NCBI GenBank assembly: GCA_028683555.1
Contig: JAQUHN010000021.1
Coordinates: 1 to 34,489, forward strand
Source of the DNA: Geobacteraceae bacterium
Lineage (GTDB): Bacteria > Desulfobacterota > Desulfuromonadia > Geobacterales > Geobacteraceae
Direction: 5' to 3'
DNA: 34,489 nucleotides
Both the position numbers and the translations under genes were made by a program. Below, piece after piece: positions 11,744 through 21,046 of this stretch; position 1 is the stretch's first letter; every line of letters starts with the position of its first letter. Under the pieces are notes generated by a model. It saw only the letters and a list, made by a program, of their open reading frames with translations. It was not told the origin of the DNA and made no database searches.

Positions 11744-11834
11744 AAACCGGCAAAAGGCATAGATCAGGGGGCTGCGAGGAATTAAACCACCTTCCGCTCC
11801 GTGCTGTAGGCCATTAGCCTTTTAAGAGGATAGA

Positions 11835-14405
11835 ATGCTCGAAATCATAAACAAAACCTCCGTCAACATCGAAGACGAAATGAAGCGCTCGTACATGGAT
11901 TATGCCATGAGCGTCATTATCGGCCGTGCTCTGCCAGACGTGCGGGATGGTCTGAAGCCGGTGCACCGGCGCTGCCTGTACGCCATGTACGACATGAGCA
12001 ACGACTGGAACAAACCGTACAAGAAATCGGCCCGCGTGGTTGGTGACGTAATCGGTAAGTATCACCCCCATGGTGATTCCGCGGCCTATGATACCATCGT
12101 CCGTATGGCCCAGGATTTCTCGCTTCGCTATCCGCTGGTGGATGGTCAGGGAAACTTCGGCTCGGTGGACGGCGATTCGCCGGCGGCCATGCGTTACACC
12201 GAAATCCGCATGTCGAAACTTGCCCATGAGCTCCTCGAGGATCTGGACAAGGAGACGGTGGAAACGGGACCCAACTACGACGGTTCACTCCATGAACCGC
12301 TGGTCCTGCCCGCCAAGTTTCCGAACCTGCTGGTGAACGGATCGGCCGGCATCGCGGTCGGCATGGCCACCAACATTCCGCCACATAATCTCTCGGAAGT
12401 GATTGACGGCATCATCTCCCTCATCGGCAACCCGCAGTTGACCTTCGAAGAATTGATTCAGCTGGTTCCGGGACCCGATTTTCCCACCGGTGGTTTCATT
12501 TACGGCAGGGAAGGAATTATCCAGGGATACCGCACCGGACGCGGCATCGTTCAGATGCGGGCGCGGGCGTTTGTAGAGACCCAGAAGAAAAGCGAGCGCC
12601 AGTCCATTATCGTTACCGAGATTCCCTACCAGGTGAACAAGGCGAACCTGGTGGCGAAGATTGCCGAACTGGTGAGGGAGAAGAAGATCGAGGGAATTGC
12701 CGACCTCCGCGACGAGTCGGATCGTGACGGCATGCGGATCGTCATCGACCTGAAACGGGACGAAAACCCCCAGGTGATACTGAATCATCTTTACAAGCAG
12801 ACCCAGATGCAGTGTTCCTTCGGTATCAACATGCTTGCAATAGCCGGCGGCAGGCCCAAGGTCCTGACCCTGCGCGATGCCATGTTGCACTTCATCGATC
12901 ACCGCCGGGAAATCGTTACCCGTCGTACCATCTTTGAACTGAAGAAGGCCGAGGCCCGGGCCCATATCCTGGAGGGTCTCAAGATAGCCCTCGACTGGCT
13001 CGACGCGGTCATCGAGCTGATACGGGCGTCCAAAAACCCTGAAGAAGCCAAGATGGGACTAATGGCGGGGAATTTCTCCGACCCGGACTACTTGCATAAG
13101 CTGGGGATTCCGGGTTCCGTTTTCAGTCCCGGAATTCATCTGACGGAAAAACAGGCCCAGGCGATCCTGGAAATGCGGTTGCAGCGGCTTACCGGCCTGG
13201 AACGGGAGAAGATCCTCGCCGAATATGCCGAAATCATGAAGTTCATCGCCCGGTTGAAGGAAATCCTCGCTTCGGAAGCGGAAATCCTGAAAATCATCGT
13301 GACGGAACTTACCGAGCTGAAGGAAAAATTCGGCGACGAACGACGCACCGAAATTGTCGATAAGACCGCAGATATCTCTTTGGAAGATACTATCGTCGAA
13401 GAAGATGTGGTGGTTACCGTTTCCCATACCGGCTACATCAAGCGCACCGCGGTCTCCATGTACCGGGCCCAGCGCCGTGGCGGCAAGGGCAAATCGGGCA
13501 TGAAGACCAAGGACGAGGATTTCGTCGAGCACCTGTTCATTGCCTCCAGCAAGGATTTCATGATGTTCTTCACCGATACGGGACGCGTCTACCTTCTCAA
13601 GGTTTATGAAATCCCCGAAGGTGGCAGAGCAACCCGCGGCAAAGCCATCGTCAATCTGCTGAACCTCCAGTCCGGCGAGAAAATCGCCGCCATCCTTTCC
13701 ATCAAGGGTTTCGACGACGATCGCAACCTGATCATGGCAACCCGTTGCGGGGTAGTAAAGAAAAGCCCGCTGAAAGAATATGCCAACATCAGAAGTGGCG
13801 GAATCATTGCGGTCAACTTGGATGAATGCGACAAGCTGATAGGTGTTGCCATCACCGATGGACGCCAGGATGTACTGCTCGCCTCCCATAATGGCAAATC
13901 GATCCGCTTCCACGAGCAGGATGCCCGTCCCATGGGGCGAGTGTCCCGCGGGGTGCGAGGGATGACTTTGGTAGATGACGATGTGGTAATCGGTATGGAG
14001 ATCATCAACCCCAACACTGCATCCTCCACCATCTTCACCGTCACCGAAAACGGATTCGGCAAGCGTACTCCCTTGGACGAATACCGCTTGCAAAGCCGTG
14101 GGGGCAAAGGTATCATCACCATCAAAACCACCGAACGCAACGGATGTGTGGTCGATATCAAGCAGGTTACCGATGAAAACGATCTGATGCTCATTACCGA
14201 TCAGGGCAAGATTATCCGCTTGCCGGTTTCCGGATCCTCCATCATCGGACGTAATACCCAGGGCGTAAAGCTGATGGTTACCGAGGAGCAGGAGAGAATC
14301 GTAGCGGTAGCCCGGCTTGCCGAGAAGGAAGAAGGCGATGAGCCGGACTTCACGGCTGAGGATGAAGTAGCGGATACCGAAGCTGGTACTGATGCAGACG
14401 AATAG
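11835..14405 (+). CDS. gyrA: DNA gyrase subunit A
   Basis: GyrA supplies the DNA-cleaving tyrosine and the DNA-wrapping C-terminal beta-pinwheel. The 856-residue product has [15 protein letters not shown] in the quinolone-contact region, with Ser82 and Asp86 at the sites equivalent to E. coli Ser83 and Asp87; these are the usual unmutated residues. The catalytic Tyr is Y121 ([10 protein letters not shown]). The GyrA box QRRGGKG shows that this is gyrase and not topoisomerase IV. The C-terminus is strongly acidic. The 91-bp gap after gyrB shows no clear promoter; AAGAGGA precedes the ATG. Confidence 0.99.
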   Translation: MLEIINKTSVNIEDEMKRSYMDYAMSVIIGRALPDVRDGLKPVHRRCLYAMYDMSNDWNKPYKKSARVVGDVIGKYHPHGDSAAYDTIVRMAQDFSLRYPLVDGQGNFGSVDGDSPAAMRYTEIRMSKLAHELLEDLDKETVETGPNYDGSLHEPLVLPAKFPNLLVNGSAGIAVGMATNIPPHNLSEVIDGIISLIGNPQLTFEELIQLVPGPDFPTGGFIYGREGIIQGYRTGRGIVQMRARAFVETQKKSERQSIIVTEIPYQVNKANLVAKIAELVREKKIEGIADLRDESDRDGMRIVIDLKRDENPQVILNHLYKQTQMQCSFGINMLAIAGGRPKVLTLRDAMLHFIDHRREIVTRRTIFELKKAEARAHILEGLKIALDWLDAVIELIRASKNPEEAKMGLMAGNFSDPDYLHKLGIPGSVFSPGIHLTEKQAQAILEMRLQRLTGLEREKILAEYAEIMKFIARLKEILASEAEILKIIVTELTELKEKFGDERRTEIVDKTADISLEDTIVEEDVVVTVSHTGYIKRTAVSMYRAQRRGGKGKSGMKTKDEDFVEHLFIASSKDFMMFFTDTGRVYLLKVYEIPEGGRATRGKAIVNLLNLQSGEKIAAILSIKGFDDDRNLIMATRCGVVKKSPLKEYANIRSGGIIAVNLDECDKLIGVAITDGRQDVLLASHNGKSIRFHEQDARPMGRVSRGVRGMTLVDDDVVIGMEIINPNTASSTIFTVTENGFGKRTPLDEYRLQSRGGKGIITIKTTERNGCVVDIKQVTDENDLMLITDQGKIIRLPVSGSSIIGRNTQGVKLMVTEEQERIVAVARLAEKEEGDEPDFTAEDEVADTEAGTDADE

Positions 14406-14465
14406 GCAGTCCGATAGGTAAGAAACTACCGGTTTCTGCGTCATTTCTGATCCAAAGGAATGTTC

Positions 14466-16046
14466 ATGGCGGGGTTCGCTCGAATCGACACCAGTTTACC
14501 GCAACGAAGCAGTCTGCTACGGCTTTTCAAGAAGCTGGAAAGGGAAGATCTTTCTCTCGATGACATGGAAAAGATTGCCCGGCAGGTGCAACAGGCGGGT
14601 CGACATGCCATTCCTCCCCTGATGCGTCGCGTCCGGAAGGTGACCACCGGTACGGTGCTGGCCCGCTATATGTATCTTCTCGATCTTTTCGATGAAGAGA
14701 GCTGGCTCGATGATCTGGTTCGTATCACGTTAGTGCGGACCGACCTTGGAATTGACGCCAAAACGGTTCTCCTGGCCGTGTTGGAGCGCTGCGGTATCGA
14801 TATCGAACAACTTCCTTTTTCGCGTCTCCTGAAAGAGGTGGGCGGTTGTTCGGCTACCGGATTGGATGGAGTGCTGGCCGGAGGAGAGGCGGACTTTGTT
14901 CCCTTTCTGGAAGACTTTGTCTGTTTTTCCAGCGACTCCCAGGTTGCGTTGATTCGTCGCCTGGCTACCATGGAGCAGCCTGCGGCCGTATCGCTCCTGG
15001 AGATCCTGTTGGGGTTTTCCGATGCCGAGCTCGTGAGGGAAGTGCTTATTTCCCTGGGCACCGTCAGGCGGCAAAGCGCAGCGAGTATTCTGTTGCGCTT
15101 TCTGCGTTACGGAGACGGAACCTTTCGGAGCTTGGCGGAGCGGAGCCTGAGAAGGCTTTCTTTCCTGGGCATCGATCCGGAGCAGACAGCAGCTGAACTA
15201 CCCGACAGCTCTCCTCATCTGGCCGCCTTAAGTCCCATTGATGGAACCGGTTTTCGCTCTGTCTGGTTTTCCCGCTGGAACGGTAGCGGTGGACTCGATG
15301 TACTCCTGCTGCAAACTCATGAAACCTGTGGGATTACCGAAGCCACCGGTTATGACGGTCTGACCGTGCATGGCCATGATGAACTTTTCCGGGAGATTAC
15401 CATCGAGGAAGAGCTGCTGCGGGTTTCTTCCGACTATGCGTGTGCAATCCTGCGGGACGCCCTTTACCTCAATGCCGACAGCAGGTTCCCGATTCCTGCC
15501 GGGTTTCACGTCTGGCGCAGGGTGCTGCAGTTGGTTGCTATCACACCGGCTCCCTATGTCCCCGACTTTTCGGGATTCGATCTTGACCGGATTGCGGCAT
15601 CAAACCTGCTCCTTGAGACCGGCGACACCCTCTTCGATGAAGATTATCTTGCGGGTTGGTTTTCGGCAAAGGGGAGGGTGTTTGATATTGTCGACGAGTT
15701 GGCGCATCTGCAGGGAAAGGCGACTTCCGACCTGTCAGTGAACGGTTTCTCCGCTTTATTGAAGCGGTTCATGCGGGAAATCATCATTCCCGAGAAAAAC
15801 AGGATAGCTCGCCGTCTTTTCCTTACTGCTGATCTCATGAAAAGTACGGGAAGAGAGCGGGAAATTATCGAGCGGACCCTGTCCGCTGCGCTGAATCTCG
15901 TCAATCAGAAAGTTCCTTACCTGAAGAATCCTTTTTTGCGGCGCTTTGCCTTGGAAAGCCTCAGTTTTGCTCGGGATGCCCTCGCCGAAGGATATGACCC
16001 GCGAAAGCACGAGTCAGAGTGGAGTGATGGAGAACTGTGGGATTGA
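14466..16046 (+). CDS. HEAT-repeat-like protein of unknown function
   Basis: This is a soluble 526-residue protein that I cannot assign to a function. The N-terminal half is built of short helical pairs resembling HEAT repeats, for example VALIRRLATMEQPAAVSLLE followed by DAELVREVLISLGTVRRQSA. The C-terminal half (from about residue 255) is a mixed region with no motif I recognise, ending in a charged tail ESEWSDGELWD. No signal peptide or membrane segment is visible. An upstream in-frame ATG at 14460 sits right against AAAGGA; the ATG at 14466 has a normal 6-bp spacing and was chosen. It lies between gyrA and gpsA in the same direction, possibly in one transcript. A scaffold role is only a guess from the repeat type. 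Confidence 0.85.
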   Translation: MAGFARIDTSLPQRSSLLRLFKKLEREDLSLDDMEKIARQVQQAGRHAIPPLMRRVRKVTTGTVLARYMYLLDLFDEESWLDDLVRITLVRTDLGIDAKTVLLAVLERCGIDIEQLPFSRLLKEVGGCSATGLDGVLAGGEADFVPFLEDFVCFSSDSQVALIRRLATMEQPAAVSLLEILLGFSDAELVREVLISLGTVRRQSAASILLRFLRYGDGTFRSLAERSLRRLSFLGIDPEQTAAELPDSSPHLAALSPIDGTGFRSVWFSRWNGSGGLDVLLLQTHETCGITEATGYDGLTVHGHDELFREITIEEELLRVSSDYACAILRDALYLNADSRFPIPAGFHVWRRVLQLVAITPAPYVPDFSGFDLDRIAASNLLLETGDTLFDEDYLAGWFSAKGRVFDIVDELAHLQGKATSDLSVNGFSALLKRFMREIIIPEKNRIARRLFLTADLMKSTGREREIIERTLSAALNLVNQKVPYLKNPFLRRFALESLSFARDALAEGYDPRKHESEWSDGELWD

Positions 16047-16102
16047 TTCCGCTGGAAGGAAAGCGATTGCCCCTGGCAGCAGGGGATCAAGAGGAGGACA
16101 AA

Positions 16103-17125
16103 ATGAGTAACATAGGGGTCATTGGAGCTGGCAGTTGGGGGACCACCCTTGCCGACCTGCTTGCCAAAAAAGGTCATGATGTTACCCTTTGGGCCTATGA
16201 GGGTGACTTGGTGAAGGAAATGGCGACTACCGGCATCAATTCCGTTTTCCTTCCCGGAATCAGCCTGTCGCCTCGCCTGCGTTTCACCAATTCCCTGCAG
16301 GAGGCGGCAACGGGCAAGGAGCTTATCCTTTTTGTTGCTCCGACCCAGGTATTTCGAGGCGTCATAAGCGGAACGCTGCCCTTCATCGCTGAAGGAACGG
16401 TGCTGGTCAATGCCGCCAAGGGGATTGAGCTGGATACCCTGATGACCATTTCGCAGATAAGCGCCGAGCTGTTGCCCGCAGCTTTCTATGCGAATTTTTC
16501 GGTCCTTTCGGGGCCAAGTTTCGCCCGCGAGGTGGCTCTCGAGATGCCGACGGCGGTTGTTGCCGCTTCTCCGGTTGCCTCGATTGCCCAACGGGTCCAG
16601 GAGACTTTTTCCACACCATGGTTCCGCGTTTATACCAACAGCGACATGGTTGGCGTGGAGCTCGGCGGATCCATAAAGAATGTCATTGCCATTGCTGCGG
16701 GAATTTCCGACGGCCTCGGTCTCGGGTACAATCCCCGTGCCGCCCTTATAACCCGTGGGCTTGCCGAAATAGCCCGTCTCGGGCTGGCAATGGGAGGTCA
16801 GTCTGCCACGTTTGCCGGGTTGGCCGGTATGGGAGACCTGGTGCTTACCTGCACCGGTGATCTGTCGCGGAATCGAACGGTCGGCATGCAGCTTGGTGAA
16901 GGAAAAAAACTTGCCGAAATTCTTGCCGGGATGCGCATGGTAGCCGAAGGTGTCAAAACGACGGAATCAGCCTATCATCTGGCACAAAAACTTGGCGTGG
17001 AAATGCCTATCACCGAACAGGTATACCGGGTACTGTACGAGGACAAACCACCTCGTCAGGCGGTGATGGACCTGATGACCCGGGGACTGAAAGCGGAAGG
17101 TCTGGAATTCGGAAAAAACAATTGA
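16103..17125 (+). CDS. gpsA: NAD(P)-dependent glycerol-3-phosphate dehydrogenase
   Basis: GpsA reduces dihydroxyacetone phosphate to sn-glycerol 3-phosphate for phospholipid synthesis. The product is 340 residues. It opens MSNIGVIGAGSWGTTLADLL, with the nucleotide-binding GxGxxG loop. It also contains SGPSFAREVALEMPTAVV, the catalytic-lysine region GGSIKNVIAIAAGISDGLGL and NPRAALITRGLAE. A longer frame opens 66 bp upstream, inside the end of the preceding gene. The ATG at 16103 follows GAGGAGG at 5-6 bp and matches the family N-terminus. A small hairpin (CCCCTG/CAGGGG, 16070-16085) lies just upstream of the ribosome site. Confidence 0.98.
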   Translation: MSNIGVIGAGSWGTTLADLLAKKGHDVTLWAYEGDLVKEMATTGINSVFLPGISLSPRLRFTNSLQEAATGKELILFVAPTQVFRGVISGTLPFIAEGTVLVNAAKGIELDTLMTISQISAELLPAAFYANFSVLSGPSFAREVALEMPTAVVAASPVASIAQRVQETFSTPWFRVYTNSDMVGVELGGSIKNVIAIAAGISDGLGLGYNPRAALITRGLAEIARLGLAMGGQSATFAGLAGMGDLVLTCTGDLSRNRTVGMQLGEGKKLAEILAGMRMVAEGVKTTESAYHLAQKLGVEMPITEQVYRVLYEDKPPRQAVMDLMTRGLKAEGLEFGKNN

Positions 17126-17147
17126 AACCTACAGGGAAATACTTTCC

Positions 17148-17175
17148 GGTGAAGGGACACGGTCGTCCCTTCACC
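17148..17175. repeat. Perfect 11-bp inverted repeat between gpsA and the first histidine kinase
   Basis: The arms GGTGAAGGGAC (17148-17158) and GTCCCTTCACC (17165-17175) are perfectly complementary with a 6-nt loop ACGGTC. The repeat fills most of the 63-bp gap and ends 13 bp before the kinase ATG. No T-run follows on either strand, so it is not a classical intrinsic terminator. It could be an operator, an mRNA-stabilising stem or a translational control element. Confidence 0.75.
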
Positions 17176-17188
17176 AAGGCCGGCGCCC

Positions 17189-19468
17189 ATGAATTTTCAC
17201 CTCTCCATCCGAGTGAAACAATTTCTTTTAATCCTGCTGGCCATTCTTGCCTCTTACACAATCCTTCTTTTCTTTACCATCCGCACCATCCAGAACTCAC
17301 TTGAAGAAAAAATAGCCAAAGACCTGGAAACAAATCTCCGTTTTGTTCGCTATCAGTTTTTCACCGGGACGAATCAACTTCGCTACGTGCTGCTCCTTCC
17401 TTCTTCGCGACCACAGGTGAAAAAGTATCTGCGGCAGCGCAATACCGCAGAACTGACCGGTATTCTGGCCAACATTCGGCAATCGCTGCCCTTTCTGACC
17501 TTCGCTTCGTTTGTCGATCCGGAGGGGAGGGTGATCGCCAGCCTGGACAACCGTTCGGGCGGATATCCTTTTGAAATGGCTGGCCTGGTACAAACGGCTT
17601 TCCGCAAACGGGAGACGGTACTCTCTTGTGAACTGGCCAGCAGAAACCTGTTCTGCCGGGAGCGGGAGCCCTGTCCTACCGAAAAAGCAGACGAGGATGT
17701 TATCGCTGCTGCTGTTGCCTTTCCCATCCTGGATGAAACCGGGGAGTTGCTCGGTGCCTTGGCTGCAGCGGTTCCCATCAATATCAATAACATTATTCCC
17801 AGTCAGATCCAGGAAACTTTCAGCCACGATCTGGAGGCCTGTATCACTCTCCGGAACTTGAAGATTGTCAGTGGCTCGGAAACGGATATCGTTATCCCCC
17901 CGGCAAACATCAGCAAAATTCTCCCTGTCCTGGAAAAAGGAAAAACCTACCGTGGAGAAGTAAGAATTGGACCGAGCTTATACAAAGCAGCCTTTGAACC
18001 AATCACCAATTCGCAGGGTGAGTTCATCGGCTCCCTTTCCATTGCCCTGTCGAAAGAACATTTCAATACCATGCGCCGTGATTATTTCGGCGGCATTATG
18101 GCCTCGGCGATCTTCGCTTCGCTGCTCGCGTTCCTTATTGCCTATTTTTCTTCGCGCCAGCTGACGGCTCCCTTGAAGGAACTGAGTAGAGGTGTGCAAT
18201 GCATTGAAGAGGGCAATCTCGACTTCCGGGTCGCTGTTGATATGACCGGTGAATTCGGTATGCTTGCTGATTCCTTCAACAGGATGGCCGATGCCCTGCG
18301 GGAGAGAGACGTTACCATCAGGAACAAAACTTTTGACCTGGAAATGCTCAACCGCTGTCTCCTGGAGATGAACGAGCTGCTGGAGTCCAATGTCAAAGAG
18401 CGGACAGCGGAACTGGAGATGGAAAAGGGGCGGCTTGAGGCAATATTGGCGAGCATGGCCGAAGGGGTTGTGGTAACGGATGGCGACAACCGGGTGATCC
18501 TCTTCAATTCTGCGGCACAGCGGATTTTCGGTATTGCTCCCTATAAGATTATCGGACGTCATGTGGACGATATCGATGTGAAGGGAGAATTCCACCAGCT
18601 GGTAGTGGGAATCCGCGATGTAAAAACCGGCGATCTGCTTGTCGAGGGAGAGAAGGAAGTAAAAATCGGCAAGAAAAAGCTTCGGGTTTCCCTCTCGCCC
18701 TTCCTTGATCAGGCTTGGGAGTTCGCGGGTGTTGTCATGTCGATTCGTGACGTGACCCATGAAGAAGCTGTTGACCGGATGAAGACGGAGTTCATCTCCA
18801 CGGTTTCCCATGAATTGAAAACCCCCCTCACTTCTATGAAGGGTTCACTCCAACTCATTCTGGGCAGGGGCGAAGGAATAACTGAAACAGAGCGGGAGTT
18901 GATCAGGGTCTGTCACCGGAACACCGACCGGTTGATACGGCTGATCAATGACATCCTCGATGTCTCGAAGATTGAATCCGGCCGGGCCGATCTCACCCTG
19001 AAACCCCAGTCAATTTATCGGCTTGTTGCCTATTCCCTGGAAGAGATAGCCGGATTTGCCCGTGACCAGGGTGTGTCGCTGGTGAACGATGTTGACCAGG
19101 ACCTTGTCCCTGTGCTAGGCGACCATGACCGGCTTATCCAGGTTCTGACGAACCTCCTTTCCAATGCCGTGAAATTTTCGCCTGCGGGAAAAACGGTAAC
19201 TATCAGCGCGCGGAGGATTGCCGACTTTCTGGAGCTATCGGTCAAGGATGAAGGGCGAACCATTGCCCGCTGTGACCGGGACAAACTTTTTCAGAAATTT
19301 CCCCAACTCAGGGGGGGAGAAGCCGGTGAGGGTGGAGGAACAGGACTCGGTCTTGCCATCTGCAAGGAAATCGTCGAGTTGCATCACGGCAAGATAAGCT
19401 ATCACGCGGAAAATGAGGGCGGGAATGTCTTTACCTTTACGGTTCCGGTCTGTGGGGAGAGTATATGA
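17189..19468 (+). CDS. Membrane-bound sensor histidine kinase (periplasmic sensor, HAMP, PAS, HisKA, HATPase)
   Basis: This 759-residue protein is an inner-membrane sensor kinase. Transmembrane helix 1 (about 11-31) is followed by a periplasmic sensor region of about 270 residues, probably Cache-like, with several cysteines (LSCELASRNLFCREREPC). Transmembrane helix 2 (about 302-322), HAMP and coiled coil, and a PAS domain (about 415-525) come next. HisKA has the phosphoacceptor in TVSHELKTPL (His541). The ATPase domain has N-box NLLSNAVKFS and G2 box GTGLGLAICKEI. The G1 box reads DEGRTI, lacking the second Gly of the usual DxGxG, which is unusual. The stop overlaps the next gene by 4 nt (ATGA). 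The signal sensed is unknown. Confidence 0.92.
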   Translation: MNFHLSIRVKQFLLILLAILASYTILLFFTIRTIQNSLEEKIAKDLETNLRFVRYQFFTGTNQLRYVLLLPSSRPQVKKYLRQRNTAELTGILANIRQSLPFLTFASFVDPEGRVIASLDNRSGGYPFEMAGLVQTAFRKRETVLSCELASRNLFCREREPCPTEKADEDVIAAAVAFPILDETGELLGALAAAVPININNIIPSQIQETFSHDLEACITLRNLKIVSGSETDIVIPPANISKILPVLEKGKTYRGEVRIGPSLYKAAFEPITNSQGEFIGSLSIALSKEHFNTMRRDYFGGIMASAIFASLLAFLIAYFSSRQLTAPLKELSRGVQCIEEGNLDFRVAVDMTGEFGMLADSFNRMADALRERDVTIRNKTFDLEMLNRCLLEMNELLESNVKERTAELEMEKGRLEAILASMAEGVVVTDGDNRVILFNSAAQRIFGIAPYKIIGRHVDDIDVKGEFHQLVVGIRDVKTGDLLVEGEKEVKIGKKKLRVSLSPFLDQAWEFAGVVMSIRDVTHEEAVDRMKTEFISTVSHELKTPLTSMKGSLQLILGRGEGITETERELIRVCHRNTDRLIRLINDILDVSKIESGRADLTLKPQSIYRLVAYSLEEIAGFARDQGVSLVNDVDQDLVPVLGDHDRLIQVLTNLLSNAVKFSPAGKTVTISARRIADFLELSVKDEGRTIARCDRDKLFQKFPQLRGGEAGEGGGTGLGLAICKEIVELHHGKISYHAENEGGNVFTFTVPVCGESI

Positions 19469-21003
19469 TACGAGAGAGGATTCTAATCGTCGATGACGAG
19501 GCTGATATTGCGTTGATCCTCAAGCTTCAGCTGGAAGATGCAGGATATGATACGGCCCGTGCAAAGGATGGCGGAGAGGCTCTTGATTTACTGAAAAAGG
19601 AAGATTTTTCCCTTGTTCTGCTGGACATCAAGCTGCCGAAGCTGGACGGCATTCAGGTGCTCGAACGGCTTGGACCTGAACTGCAGGAATTGGCGGTGGT
19701 CATGATGACCGCCCACGGCAGCGAAGATGTTGCGGTGGAGAGTATGAAACACGGCGCGCTGGATTATATCGCCAAGCCTTTTTCGGCCGAAGACATGTTG
19801 AAAAAGGTTGAAAGGGCTCTTGAGTTCAACAGAACCAGGAAGGAAAATCTCCACCTTCAGCAGCAGCTGGAAGAGCAACGAAAAAAGATGGCGGCAATCC
19901 TTGGCGGCATGGCCGACATGATGGTGGCAATCGATAAAGAAGGTCGTGTTATCAGTATCAATCCTGCAACCGCGCAAGCCCTCGGTATTGATCCCGATTC
20001 TCCGCTCGGCATGCCGGTCGAGGATCTTATCCCAGCTGATTTGAAGGCAGATCTCCTTCCCTGCAAGGTTGTCTTGCGAACCCTTGCTCCCTGCCTTGAT
20101 GTGACCTATTCCATTCTTTCCCGCAACCGGAATATTCCGGTCCTCTCCTGCGCAACCCCGCTGTTTGGCGTTTCGGGCAAGCTGGTCGGGAGCGTGGAGA
20201 TTCTCCGTGACATCTCCCACCTGAAAGCCTTGGAAAAGGAGCGGGAAGAATTCGTCAGCATGCTGACCCATGACCTGAAAACCCCCCTGACCGCTGTCAT
20301 GGGATCGATCGATTTGGTGCGGGAAAGACGGCTTGGTCCAATTAACGACGAACAGAAGGAGTATCTTGATTCTGCCACCGAGAGTTGCGGGGAAATGGTG
20401 GAAATGATCGACACTCTGCTCGATGTATACCGGTTCGAATCGGGAAAAATGTCTCTGGCCTTCACCGAAGAAGACCCGACTGCTATTCTCTACAAATCTC
20501 TCGTATCGTTTCGCACCCTTGCCGAACGTTCCAATATCACCCTGTCTGCTTCCATCCCGGATGATCTGCCGTACCTGCGTCTCGACCGCAACAAGGTAGC
20601 ACGATTGTTCGGCAACCTTCTTTCCAATGCGTTCAAATTTACCGATGATGGGGGGAGGATCGAGGTGCTCGGGGCAGTGGTGAAAGATATCGCAGAAGTT
20701 AGGCACCGCATTCCGGCGGGAACCTATCAGCCCGAACAAATTCCCCGTTCCGGAAAATTTCTCATGATACAGGTGCGAGATACCGGTGTCGGCATACCGA
20801 AGGATGCCCTCGGCAGTATTTTCGATAAATTCGTACAGGCAAAAAATCGCAGGGAGGGTAAAATCAAGGGAACCGGTCTCGGCCTTGCTTTCTGCCGGAA
20901 AGTTATGGATGCCCATGGCGGGTTACTCTGGGCCGAGAGTGAACTTGGCAAAGGGAGTGTTTTTACGGTCATCTTCCCTTTGGAGCCGATTACGGAGCTA
21001 TGA
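19465..21003 (+). CDS. Hybrid response regulator/histidine kinase (REC-PAS-HisKA-HATPase)
   Basis: This cytoplasmic 512-residue protein starts with a receiver domain. Its acidic pair is in ILIVDDEADI, the predicted phosphoacceptor is Asp54 in LLDIKLPKLDG, and the switch residues lie in MMTAHGS and the Lys104 region YIAKPF. A linker helix, a PAS domain (about 145-255), HisKA (His269 in MLTHDLKTPL) and a complete HATPase follow. The ATPase has N-box NLLSNAFKFT, G1 DTGVGI and G2 GTGLGLAFC. The receiver-first layout suggests it is phosphorylated by another kinase, most simply the membrane kinase it overlaps by 4 nt, and then changes its own kinase activity. No DNA-binding output is present. Confidence 0.93.
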   Translation: MIRERILIVDDEADIALILKLQLEDAGYDTARAKDGGEALDLLKKEDFSLVLLDIKLPKLDGIQVLERLGPELQELAVVMMTAHGSEDVAVESMKHGALDYIAKPFSAEDMLKKVERALEFNRTRKENLHLQQQLEEQRKKMAAILGGMADMMVAIDKEGRVISINPATAQALGIDPDSPLGMPVEDLIPADLKADLLPCKVVLRTLAPCLDVTYSILSRNRNIPVLSCATPLFGVSGKLVGSVEILRDISHLKALEKEREEFVSMLTHDLKTPLTAVMGSIDLVRERRLGPINDEQKEYLDSATESCGEMVEMIDTLLDVYRFESGKMSLAFTEEDPTAILYKSLVSFRTLAERSNITLSASIPDDLPYLRLDRNKVARLFGNLLSNAFKFTDDGGRIEVLGAVVKDIAEVRHRIPAGTYQPEQIPRSGKFLMIQVRDTGVGIPKDALGSIFDKFVQAKNRREGKIKGTGLGLAFCRKVMDAHGGLLWAESELGKGSVFTVIFPLEPITEL

Positions 21004-21046
21004 GCCCTTATCCAGGTACCGTGATTCGCTTGTCAAGGGCGGAGTC

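Noticed and set aside
14421-14437. AGAAAC/GTTTCT stem after gyrA as a terminator
   Set aside because: Short, AT-rich stem with no T-run.
13059-14444. 461-codon minus-strand frame opposite gyrA
   Set aside because: It is antisense to an intact, conserved gyrA and its translation has no family resemblance. It is an effect of codon bias.
16070-16085. CCCCTG/CAGGGG hairpin before gpsA as a terminator or riboswitch
   Set aside because: Six-bp stem, no T-run and no recognisable riboswitch core. It is noted only in the gpsA entry.
19588-20916. 442-codon minus-strand frame opposite the hybrid kinase
   Set aside because: Antisense shadow of a gene with full receiver and kinase motifs.
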